This document shows positions 38,939 through 49,920 of a DNA stretch of 64,000 nucleotides, in pieces. Each line of letters begins with the position of its first letter. Positions within the stretch are counted from its first letter, which is position 1. The notes beneath the pieces are model-generated. The model worked only from the letters and a program-made list of their open reading frames with translations. It was not told where the DNA came from and made no database searches. This stretch comes from Oryzias latipes (lineage: Eukaryota > Chordata > Actinopteri > Beloniformes > Adrianichthyidae): positions 27,897,818-27,961,817 of the forward strand of contig NC_019875.2 of NCBI RefSeq assembly GCF_002234675.1, given 5' to 3'. The translations under genes were made by a program, and so were the position numbers.

Positions 38939-39854
38939 AAGAGATTAAACACTGCATAAAAAAACCCAAGATGAATGGGTCATTAAACAGATGACATCCC
39001 TTCACAGGTTAATTGCATTTTAGGTGATTCAAGTTTAAACACTTGAGATTTGTTGGCAAAACTGCAAAGTATTTTGTCAATGAAAATCTGAATAAGAATA
39101 ATACTGGTCTGTGCTGCAATAAACAAAACTAAATTCAACTTAATTATGAACAAAATAATAATTGCTTATCTTCCCCCCCACCTCATTGAATAAATGGTCA
39201 ACATTTAAATTATTCTCATAAAAGCTCTTAAATTTCTCTCTAAACTTCTGATAGGTTAAGCACAAACTTAATAAAGAAGAGAAACTACATTAAAAATGTT
39301 TTTGAAGCATTGTTACACTAAGTTGCAGAGTTTGGAGCAAAGTGTGTCAGAAGTCCGTGAAGACTTTTCCACCAGCGCATTTAAAATAAATAAATAAATA
39401 AAAAAAAACAAGTTGGCAACATGGCAACATACAGCATAATTCCACAAACTGTTTATGTTTGAGATCACAAAAAAAGGCTATTTTGGAATCAAAAACGTCA
39501 TCACCTCAGTCTGAGCTGCCCCTCCGGTGATTTCCCTCCCTTATTTTTTTTTTTTTTTAACAAACAGAGAAGCATGAGGGCTCCACTGTGTGTTCACCTC
39601 CACCTCACAGTGAGGCTGATGTCATTCAGTCAGAGCTGAGCCATGTCCAACAAGTCCTTGCTCTGCTTCGCCGGCCTCAGTCAGGCCTCCTCTGTTTGAC
39701 ATGAACCAGCCGCGCTAACATCATCGTACAGAAACACTGAAATACATCACACCATCGTTACATCATCCATTTTCCTCACTTAGGGTTTCATGATGGAGCA
39801 GAACGGCTGTGGGAGTTTGCTGCAGGTGAGCATTTCTGCACAAACGTCAGGGAA

Positions 39855-39868
39855 CCACTAGATGGCAG
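39855..39868 (+). promoter_or_regulatory. CTCF-like motif, pointing toward wnt9a
   Basis: CCACTAGATGGCAG fits the CTCF core consensus at all or nearly all positions. Its orientation is opposite to the motif at 38924-38938, 0.9 kb away, giving a divergent pair between two divergent Wnt genes. Confidence 0.55.
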
Positions 39869-40879
39869 CCTTGAAGTGGAGTCGCAGGTCAGTTGTTCAT
39901 GTGAGTTACTGGAAATAAATAAAAGGATTATTCAGAAAATTATTTTAGGTTATTTTCTGTTTTCTTTTTGTAAAAAAAATTCTAGCAGTGCAGGAGAATT
40001 TTTTTTTACTCAAAGCAAAAGAAAGAAAAAAAAAACTATTTCTTAACTGTTGAAAGCTAAAAACAAATGTCTCACAGAAAGATTGATATAATTTTCTTCT
40101 TTTTTTTTTACTGTTCCTATAAAAGAACACAGATAAGGCAGAGCTGGTAAATATTTCAACACAATTTTGCTTCAAAATTCATAGATTGAAAGCAAAAGAA
40201 AATCATCTTAAAGACAATTTCTTATTTGTTTGTCACTTTAAATTTTTCAGGGATGTTCAAACATTTTGCAAAGAGGGCCAGATTTGGTGAGGGGAAAATG
40301 TTGGAGGACCAATCCTTCAGCCTCACAGTCAAACATCATGCAAATGAACTATTTAACTGACATTTTGTTGAAATGACATACTTTTCCTTTATACTCATAG
40401 AAAACAAAGACATTTGAATACATTTTTCAACTTTCAGTTTGCCCATTTTTTACACCGTTCAATCCCAATTAGCTCGTCATAGATAGAATGTCTTTTCTGT
40501 CAGTCCCCTTTGAAAGTGATTTCCATGAAAACAGCCACAGACTCTTGGCAAATTAGGCAAACACAGTTGTTAATATTTCACTTAAAAACATGCCAATTTC
40601 CACTTGTCTTGGAAGTGTCCACTTTTCTTTTTTTATTTAAAGTTCTCATTTAGAAAGGAGCTAGAAAGTGCCACAGAAGGGTCGCACAACAGAGTTGCCA
40701 CAGGTTTGCACTGACCTAAAACATCGTTTAGCTGTCCACAATCAAGAAATCGTACACACAGTTCTTAGAAAATGCTGGGAGCTGCATAATATAGACTTTA
40801 GGAAAGGAGCCTGCAGGCCATTGGAAATTTAAATGCTGGTTGCATTTTGGCCCCCAGGCTGGACTTTGGACATGCCTCC

Positions 40880-41962
40880 TTTAAATGCTTCTTCCGGTAA
40901 GACAAGAAATCTCATAGTGACACTACTTACAATAACCCATGTGGGCCCATCCTATATTAAAGACCTCATAGTGACTTACCGACCAAACAGAACACTTCAC
41001 TCACAAAATGCAGGACTGCTTGTGGTTCCTAGAATTAGTAAAAGAATTAGTAAAAGTACAGTTGGAGCCCCTGTTTTATGGAATAAACTCCCAGCTCATG
41101 TAAGAGAGGCCGACACAGTTTCTACATTCAGTTAGACTGAAAACATTCCTCTTTGGACAGGCTTATTGTTAGACTAGTTAGTATTCAGAGAATATTTACC
41201 TTCCTGTTAATTTTTTTAAATTAAACTAAACGATAAAGTTGTCACTAGGCTGCTGGAAGTTAGAAGCTGGGGTAACTATGGTGCACTGGGGTGCTGTCCT
41301 CTATTTTCATCTACTTCCACTGTCCTTCTCTCCTCTATTCTTGATCATTTATTCATCATTTAGTTCTCCATGCCTCTGTTTGGTGCTGTGCCATTCACAT
41401 ACTGTCCCTCTTTCCCACTCCCCTCCCATCCTGGGGAGTGGGAGTTCTTCCAGATTCCAGTTGGCTCATCCGTGCTCCTGTACCTGACCGTGTACCTCGT
41501 GTCTGGCTTGCCTCTACTGCTGCTCCTACACCTGGCTCTCATCTCGCAACCCCCAGCCGTCCCCCAACTTCATCTAGATGAAGATCATTTGCTGGACTTT
41601 AAATAAGTAGTTATGGAGTTTTAGAGCAAAGCTAATTCTTCTCTAAGAGTTCTGGTAAATCGCCTGTCCGTCCTGGGGGAGGATCCCTCTTTCATGTGGA
41701 CACCCCTGAGGTTTCTTCGCTTTTTCCGGATTCCGTTTTCTTTTTAGGAGTTTTTTCCTTACTGGGAAGGAGGGTCTGAGGGCAGGGATGTCAGTTTAGT
41801 TTAGTCTGTTTAGTTAAAGTTTTAGTATTATCCTATTCAATTCTATGCATTTATGATCCTTTTTGATTGTATGTTTACCTTACAATTACCGGTACGAAGC
41901 CCATTGAGACGACTGTTGTTGTGAATTTGGTCTATATAAATAACAATGAATTGAATTGAATT
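40880..41962 (+). mobile_element. L2-like LINE, 5'-truncated, with 3' tail
   Basis: The decayed frame reads GPSYIKDLIVTYRPNRTLHS, QNAGLLVVPR and GAPVLWNKLPAHVREADTVS, the C-terminal end of L2/Rex-type ORF2. It continues through a 3' UTR with CACCCCTGAGGTTTCTTC and GGAGTTTTTTCCTTACTGGG, to CTATATAAATAACAATG and a (AATTG)n tail. A 13-bp tandem duplication (AGAATTAGTAAAA) at 41031-41056 disturbs the protein. Dead copy. Confidence 0.75.
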
Positions 41963-44900
41963 AATGGCAAACTTACCCCTGGAAAAAAGTCATCGCTGAC
42001 CCCTGTGGCCATCCCTGGAAAGCCGTCACACACGGGAACAAAGAAAAGCTCTGCTTGTGCTGTGACTTCATCATCAGGATGGGCATGACCGCAGGCGTTG
42101 ACATCCCTATCTGGCCTGCCGGCCTGTTGGCTGTACAAAGTGTAAAAAGGTCTCTGATAAGAGGAATCATGGGAGACAGCTTTAGATCTAGATGCACGGG
42201 AAGTTCTTGACGTCACAAATGTTGTGTTAAACACAGAAAACACATCATATGTTGATCATTTTGCCTGATCTTCCCAGGAGGTGAAAACTTTTGAATCAAA
42301 GACCTGAAGTTTGGAGAAGATCCAGATCAGCAGAGTAGCTTTTTCTAAGACTTGCTGAACTGTAAACGTATACTTTTTTATACACTGAAGCAAAACGATG
42401 ATACAAAGCTGCAAATGATCCTTTAAAACCCGTGACACGTTGAAATCATTTTTTGGCTCGACAGCTTTATAAAAATTTGATGTAAACCGAGGCGCCAAAA
42501 TAAGTCTTTTGCATGATTCTTTACTCTGCTGCTTCTGATCTCGTAACCAAGTCTCAAACAGACTCGAATCTTCTTGGGAAAAAAGTTTCTGAAGCTGAGC
42601 GCACCTTTCCATTGGAAGTTTCTCCCATTGTTCTTGTCAGAAACATTCAGCTGGGCGGCACGAGGGGAGTCAGCTCGCACACCAGGAGTTTCCCAAACAC
42701 TTCTCCTGCATCTTCTGAGAGAAGGGTTGAAAGCTGAAGAGCTCTAAAGATCCCTAATTTATTCCCAGATCTGACTTTTCTGAGGCAATGCTGCAGACTA
42801 TGATGTTTCCTTAAATTAAAGCTTTTTTTATAAAAAAAAAAAACTTTGGTTCACTTCTTAGAATAATAGCAGAGAATCTTCTATCAGTCCATCACTTACT
42901 TTGGAGCATCCTTCATCGGCATGCAGGGATGCAACAATGCACCTTCTTCACGGTTCGGTTCAAACCTAGATAACTCGATAAAGCAATAAGTAATACATTC
43001 CTCCTAAATTTTGCACAATACATGTTTGACACATCAAACATAAACTTAATTGTGCGCAGTAGAGAGACGAGGATACACTCACCCCAGAATTTGGTTCAAA
43101 GGTGAAACATTTGAAATAATTGAAGGATCCCGGCGCAGAACATAGGCTGCTTTGTAAAAAAAAAACATACATAAATAAAGATTAAAACATAAAAAAAGTC
43201 CTAAAACACAAAACAATTTAAAGACAAACATTAGATAGTGTCAAATGCCGTTGCTAATAGTTTGAGATGTAGAAAAGGGGAATAAATGTAGAAATGATAA
43301 GTTTTAAAACCCATTAAATAGTTAAAAGCTAAATAAATAAGTAAGTTAAATAAATGAATTGTGCAGGCGTACTCTAATTTGAACGATTAATCGACTTGAT
43401 TAACTATTCAACCAGATTAATCTAAGGCCAGTTGTTGATTGAATCGACCTTTACCAGTGTAAAATCATTTTAAAATCAAATAAATTGACTACAAATTGAT
43501 CTATGAGACATGGTAGATTTTTTTTACTGTAAAGTCAAAGTGCATCACAGCGGATAACACACGTGATCTCACGTGTTTTAACATATTTGTGTGAAGTTGA
43601 ACCGTCAGCAATGTGAACATTTGGACCCTTTGTAGTGGAAACCGATGATTTACGTCAAACTGGTTTGAGGTCATAATAGGAAAAAGGCAAATTCATAACT
43701 TGTTACAGGAACATTTACATCAGGACAAAATGTTTTCACTCAAGGTCACTAGATTTCTTCAGAATTTCCATTTTTCCCATGGAGCTACTTCCTTAAGATC
43801 ATGCTGGTTTGAGCTTCTCAGCTTAAACTCACCATTTTTCTCATAAATTCTCAACAAAATATCAGTAATTCTGAAAAGAAATAACATAAAACTCTGCAGC
43901 ACTTGCATATGAAATCTTTGACTTTCCTTGCATCTAGAGCAAAACTATTTTTCCGTTGGGACCATGTTGTGTCGTGAATGTTCTCTGTGGTGAAATGAGG
44001 TGGATGAATGGGCATGTTTGCTCAAAGGCAAACACCTTGCAGGCAGGGTGTTGCATGGGTTGCTAGGAAACTATAGGAAGATATTGTATGAAGCAGCTGT
44101 GGCCATAAAAGACCCAGTGGACTGGGTTGATATTGTCGTCATCTTCAAAGACAGTGAACAAAACTGCTCACTGATGTTACCAATGAAACCAAAAGATGCT
44201 GTTAGAACAGCTACAAATCATCAGAATTGTTGGATGCCACCTCTGTTTAAAGGATATCTTGAGTTTTTCTCCCACAGCTGCACGGCAACAGCTTACTTAC
44301 CCAAACTCTATGAATGGTGAACAAGTTGTCACATGTTCCCATGCAATTTAGATGGAGGGTGTCTTTACACTTCACAAGAAAATGTGCATGAATGATAGGT
44401 TGCTGCCAATAAATAAAGGCTACACACCAACAAAATTTCCTTTTTTTTTAAGTTTGATAGGCGTTTGCTTTTTAAGGTCTTTTTAAAAAAATAAAATAAT
44501 TAAGACCAATTGGAGAGGTTTGATAGCCGCTCCAACAAAACATGAACTACACTTTTCTGCATCTCAGGAATCACATGGTGCACCCGACGCCTGAAACAGC
44601 AGAGGGGCGCAGACGCACCGTCAGCCTCCAAACCTTAGCCACAAAGTATGTCTGGTACATGGAAAAGATCATGTGGCCCTGGAACAGAGCAGAGTAGAGG
44701 TGATGAGAATGGGGAGTTTGGCGGTAACTGTGTTTGGAAGAATACCATTCACATTCCTCTCCTGGGAAGTGATATCAAGACAAGGTCAGGCCAAGGCTAA
44801 TATGGAAGAATATGAGCAGAAGGAGACAGAAATCCGTTTTTGCCATTTACTCAAAAGCGATTTTTCTTTTCTTAAAACGATTCCGCATTTCATTTGAATT

Positions 44901-45805
44901 CTAAATTCCCTGAAATGACCTACGACTCTCCAGTTTGTATGAAATTGGATCAAAAAACGCATAGATAAGACAAAAAGCTTCTTCCTTTAACAAACTCCAC
45001 CCTTTGGACATCTCATAAGTCTTCCGTTTTGAATATTAACTGGAGAAAAACACCTAGATCTGCATGCAGCGTATTGGATGAAGCAAACTCGCCTTTTCTC
45101 GATTCTCACTTACGGGAGGTTTTCACATTTATGTCATCCGTGTTACCATCCGAGAGGATCAGAGAAGCGGGATCTGAGGGAAAAACCCCTGACAACTCAC
45201 TAGAAGAGATTAGTGTCCATTACCCACAAATCTGTTTGCTACCATCTACAACACTTCTGACAGCCCTCAGCCCTACTGTCCCAGGAGCTGCGCGCGGCAG
45301 AGACACACACTTTTGTTGTCGGAGCGCCGTTCCCTCGACACCAGAGGGAAACTAGCTCTTTTCACTGGGTTGTCGGGTCTCAGAAAAAAAAAAGGCCAAG
45401 CGTGTTTTAAGAAGGGTGTGAGAATCAATTATCCCGCTCAAGAGACGTGCAGGACCAGTGGGTATTGCTTGGGATTAGTGTCCATTCTTGTCATGTACTG
45501 ACAAACCCTCACGCTGATCTCCTTAACACCAGGTGCTATTAAGAAGCAGGGCTCTTACTGTGGGGCCTACAGACCTTTGCAAAAACTGGCTTTTTAGAGT
45601 GATTGACAAGCTTATAATGCAGGGAAAACGTGCTTTCATGTACCCACCTGTGCGAACCTTTAAATAGAGTTTGAGCATGAAATCCTGCATGGGAACCAAT
45701 ACAACTGAAACCACGCAACTACATTTTTTCCTACCAGCATGAATTCTATTTTGTAAAACAATAAAAATAATGAGGTTATTTATGATTGCCTTAAAAAAAC
45801 TAGAT
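41963..45805. other. Intergenic DNA between wnt3a and wnt9a, no gene supported
   Basis: It holds two unremarkable minus-strand open frames (41932-42243 and 42256-42612) and a plus one (44000-44320). None has a domain that I recognise or a convincing splice partner, so I leave them unannotated. Confidence 0.4.
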
Positions 45806-45809
45806 TTAA

Positions 45810-45950
45810 CCCCTTAAAGCCTATTGATGAATATAGGCAGAAAACCATTTCTGCTCCATAATTACCCTACTTTAACATCTACTTCCAAGCAAAAAAAATA
45901 AGTGACCTTTTTTTCACCCATAGATGGAAATATGTTCAGATATCAATGGG
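45810..45950. mobile_element. Second TTAA-flanked short element, 141 bp
   Basis: It begins CCCCTTAAAGCCTATTGATG and ends ATATCAATGGG, with TTAA at 45806-45809 and 45951-45954. The inverted ends share CCC and ATTGAT. It is unrelated in sequence to the 205-bp family but has the same TTAA/CCC logic. Only one copy is seen here. Confidence 0.35.
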
Positions 45951-45954
45951 TTAA

Positions 45955-48900
45955 AAGAAAAATCACTTGTATATCCATAGGCTGTTTGAACATCAAAATA
46001 ATGTGTGGTAGGTTTTTTGTTTTTTATAAAATGAAACATCACAATGAAAGAAAGATGTCAGGAAAAAAATACCAACAGTCTTTCAATCAAAAATGATTTT
46101 AGTGCCCACACATAATCATGACCTTCCTGCTAGCACTTCTGCTTAATAAAACATTGTTGAAAAGACAAAATAAACCTAACAACCCTATTGTGCACATGGA
46201 CTAGATATCCAAGGTGATAAGATTTGGCCAAAGTCACAAGTTTGAAGCCACAATTATCAGATGCATGCGAGATCGAGCATTTGTATTTTAGTTTATGTGA
46301 AAAAGCTGTAAGCTAGAGATTAGTTTTCTTTTTTATAAGAAGAGTGTTTTTTTTTTACAAAACAATTGAACAAAAGTCTAAAAGAAAAGATAAAAAATAT
46401 CAAATTCCCTGAATTTCTCATTTCCGAAAATGGTTCTACCTGAAACCGTCACCCATGTGTTAACAAGTAAGCCTAAAATGTCACCTGTGAACACGCCACG
46501 GATGGATTTCTGACTGGAAAAAGCTGAAGCTTGGCGGGACATTTGTCCAAAAGTGATATAGTTTCCTGGTATGTTGTGAGAAACAAAGTTTGTTCTTTCC
46601 AGAACATTTTTTGTTTCACAATAAATAAGTGCAGAACTTGAGAACGGAGAATTCCAGACCCCTCCCTGCAGTGAAACTCACATGTGCTAAGAATTTTAGC
46701 AACAATTACCCAAGATGGCAGCGATGCAAGTGTTGTCATGTTCTTCTGGACATTTTTAATGTATCTTTTGTGGATAAAAAGGCAGCATTGTGCACACCTA
46801 AAGGACAAAATTGCTTCACATGGGACAAATAAACATAAAGGAGAAAACTAAATGAAAAAAAAAAAAAAAAGGAAGGCTGCAGTGCAAAGTTATTACTGTA
46901 CACATGATGAGACATCCAAAATTCTGACAGTCACATCAGTAGGAAAGTAAAAAAACTTTTTCTGCAACCACAGCAATAACCAAACTAATGGCTGGGATGG
47001 AGGAGAAGCCAATAATAAAAAAAGAAGAGGAGGCATTACCATGTGCTTACCAAAGAATAGAGGCAACAGATGAACTTAAACATCCATCCGATCCAGGATG
47101 GAGCAGACCTTTCAGTCTCGCTCTTGGAGTCAGAACACACTCCCACTAAGCTCCACGCCCTCTGCTTCCACACCAACTTTCAATATCTGACACAGCAGTT
47201 CAGACAGAGAAGATGCAGGGACGCCAAATATCAGAACAGCAGATAACAAATTATTATTATTATTATTTTTGCAGTGGAATGCAGGAACAAGTTGTTTGGT
47301 TCTTGATATAAATTTATATCTACAAATATCTAAAACATGTTTCCTGTTCTTCAGATCATTATTCTACAAAACACAAACAAAAGTTGAATTAAAAATAATG
47401 CCCCTTGGTGAAGAGTGGTTATCCAGTTTGAGATCCTAAGGAATTCAGCAGTTCTTGTTCTATGCTTAAAGAGATGTGACTCTATTCATCAGCAGGAAAC
47501 AGAAACACACTTCAAGAAGCCACCTCATGTGAATGTCACCTGGAATTCCGACAACAGACCTCTGCACCTGGTTCAACCTCAGGTGTCCTAAGGTCAAGTT
47601 CCTCTCCGTTTACCTGTAAGACATCAGGATGCGTGTGGATCCGAGCAGTTTTCACAGGACTTTATTAAGATCTTCACTTTTATAAGACATTTTCAGTAAA
47701 GCAACAATCAGAGATTGACTTTATGAGGATTTTCAACCTAACATATATTGGTGATTTCAAAATTCATTCTTGAAATAAACATTAAATTCAAGAAGTCCTA
47801 GTTCAATGAAAAAAATAAAAATAATCATATCCAGCCTGTACAGAGATGTTATTTCCATTTAATTGCATTAAGTCTAATATTTATACTCACTACCAAAGTT
47901 TTCTACGCCAAAAACAAGACATCAAACCAAACTCTGTCAGCTGTTTGTTACAATCTAGGTTATTTCCAAAAGCCAAAAGCCTTCTGTTCTAAGAGCCCAC
48001 ATGAACTGATTACAATGAAAAGTTAAACTAATTTAAGGAAATATTTTTGAACTGCCTCTAAATCTTTGAGTTAAAGTTCTGAGAATATTCAAATGAACAA
48101 CGACGGAGAGGACTTGAAATTTCAAAAATGTTTCTTCAAATGTTATTTGAAGAAACAGATTCCACACAAACTCCAACTCTGATCCAACATGACTGTTAGG
48201 AGATGAGGGCTTCTCCTTTAGATGCTAAATCGCGGTTATGCAATATTACAAATCGAGGTGCACAGTAATCACATTTGACACTAAAAATCTTTAGATCAGG
48301 GTGTAATCTGAAGACTTCTGTCACATGCAAATCCAAATCATCACCCTGCCATGCCATTTTTTACAATAATAGTCTAGAACAGTTCAGCTCTTGTTTTTAT
48401 TTTGAAAAAGGGAAAATAAATTGATTCATTAAGGTTCATTGATTGATTGGGATTTAAAAAGGTTACATTAAAAAGATGGAAGCATCTCATTCAGATATTT
48501 ACCTGCCAAAATTATTGAGAGAGATCTTTATAGGACAAAGGTTTTCTGATAAGAACAGTGAATGCTCTTTTTTCTTAACACTGCAAAAATATTGTTTCAT
48601 TAACTTTTTTGAAGCTGTAACATGAAAAGCCCCCCCTTTAAAGACTTAAATTCTCTTTAAAAGGTTTAACTTATTGAGATAATTCAAGAATGTTACTCAA
48701 GGAACCTTAATTTAGCATCTACTTAAAAACAAAAACAAGTTTTTTATTACAGCTAGGAATAAATTAAGGCTTTAATGGGTTAAAAATGAACAGGTTTCCT
48801 CCTGAATTGGCACAGGTTTGGCTGGCATAAAAGTAAACTTTAATTATGTTTTAAGCTTGGAGAGGGAAGAAAAAGCACTCTTAAAAAAAGGTTCAATCTC

Positions 48901-49680
48901 TTGGTTATTTCCGACATGCATAGTCCGTACACATAACATGATGGATTTATCATACATTTGTCTAAGTTTTGGTCATCCCAACTTATTTTACTGCAAGTAA
49001 GAGGCATCGACTTAAGAAGGGACATGTCACAGAGACAGAATAACTTGTTTTTAGTAAAAAATGGGTGAGGATTTATGAATTCAGCAATAAATAAACAAGT
49101 GAATAAATTGTCAACTGAAAAGGACAAAACAACTAAAATCATCTCTTTTTTTAGTCAGAACATTTTATCTCCTTTTCAAGTGAAAATCTCCATCATTTAG
49201 GGAACAACAGTCATTCTTCCCATGCAGGAAAAAATGTTTTTATTGCTTGTATGAAGCAAAATAAGCTTAGACAAGAAATTGTGTCAAACTACTTGTTTGT
49301 TTGTTTATTTTTTGTAAAATAAAAAAAAGCTTACACACTGTTGGAAAACTGTCCAAAAGCTGTTTTATTTATTTTTTTATTTTCTTCGAAAGTTCAATAA
49401 CTTTAGGCACTAAAAATGTTACTTTGAAACAATCTCCCTCGATAAAAGGCTTAAACCCTCCACCGGTTTCCCTCTCAGAAAACAAACTGTCTCTGGATCA
49501 TGAAAGTTTTCTACCGAGCCCTGCTCAGCCCAGACTGACCTCAGTCTGTGTAAACACGGGGCTTAAAACGCCCACAGAGGAGAAGCTGTCATACCAATCA
49601 TAAAATAAGACACTCTGAGAAGAATAAGCTCTGTGAAACCTGAGAGGGAATTGTGAAGAAGTTCAGTATTGGCATGCTGC
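45955..49680. other. Intergenic DNA upstream of wnt9a, nothing notable
   Basis: AT-rich, with a short TTATTATTATTATT run near 47252 and homopolymers. No gene recognised. Confidence 0.4.
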
Positions 49681-49828
49681 TCCCTCTCTGCTCCTCTCCT
49701 CTCCTCTCCCCGCGGATGGGAGGAGCGCAGCGCAGCTCCTCCATATAAGAAGAGTTGAACGTACAACAAGTGATTTTACACAGCTACTTTAGGAGAAACG
49801 AAATGATCTGCTCTGGAGCCGCAGCAAA
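49680..49828 (+). promoter_or_regulatory. wnt9a: wnt9a core promoter and 5' UTR
   Basis: A pyrimidine tract (CTCCTCTCCTCTCCTCTCCC at 49691-49710) is followed by a perfect inverted repeat, GGAGGAGC and GCTCCTCC (49719-49726 and 49735-49742, 8-bp loop), then a TATA-like CATATAAG at 49742-49749. Transcription would start near 49772-49780, leaving a 5' UTR of about 50 nt. The order of elements is seen; their function is inferred. Confidence 0.5.
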
Positions 49829-49877
49829 ATGCTGGATGGACACCTACTCCTGGGATGGTTATCGTTCACAGTTATAG
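49803..49877 (+). promoter_or_regulatory. Upstream ORF overlapping the wnt9a start codon
   Basis: ATG at 49803 opens a 24-codon frame that stops at TAG 49875-49877, out of frame with and overlapping the wnt9a ATG at 49829. It has a purine at -3. If the TATA box at 49742 sets the start, the uORF is in the mRNA and should lower wnt9a translation through leaky scanning. It probably makes no functional peptide. Confidence 0.45.
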
Positions 49878-49920
49878 TGCATCTTCTCTCCGCGCCCGGA
49901 CCCAGCTCGGCATATTTCGG
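49829..49920 (+). CDS. wnt9a: wnt9a coding exon 1 (signal peptide)
   Basis: 92 nt with 30 codons plus two bases of Gly31, ending before donor GTAAGC at 49921. Chosen because MLDG and the AYFG junction match the WNT9A start and because phase 2 joins exactly to exon 2. Confidence 0.9.

Noticed and set aside
41932-42243. Minus-strand open frame containing AHPDDEV, reminiscent of PIG-L-type deacetylases, followed by a donor-like GGGTAAGT
   Set aside because: Only the six-residue AHPDDE string matches; the surrounding residues do not resemble PIG-L, there is no partner exon, and its end overlaps the tail of an L2-like element.
44000-44320. 106-codon plus-strand open frame between the Wnt genes
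   Set aside because: No recognisable family, no splice context and no promoter signal; consistent with chance.
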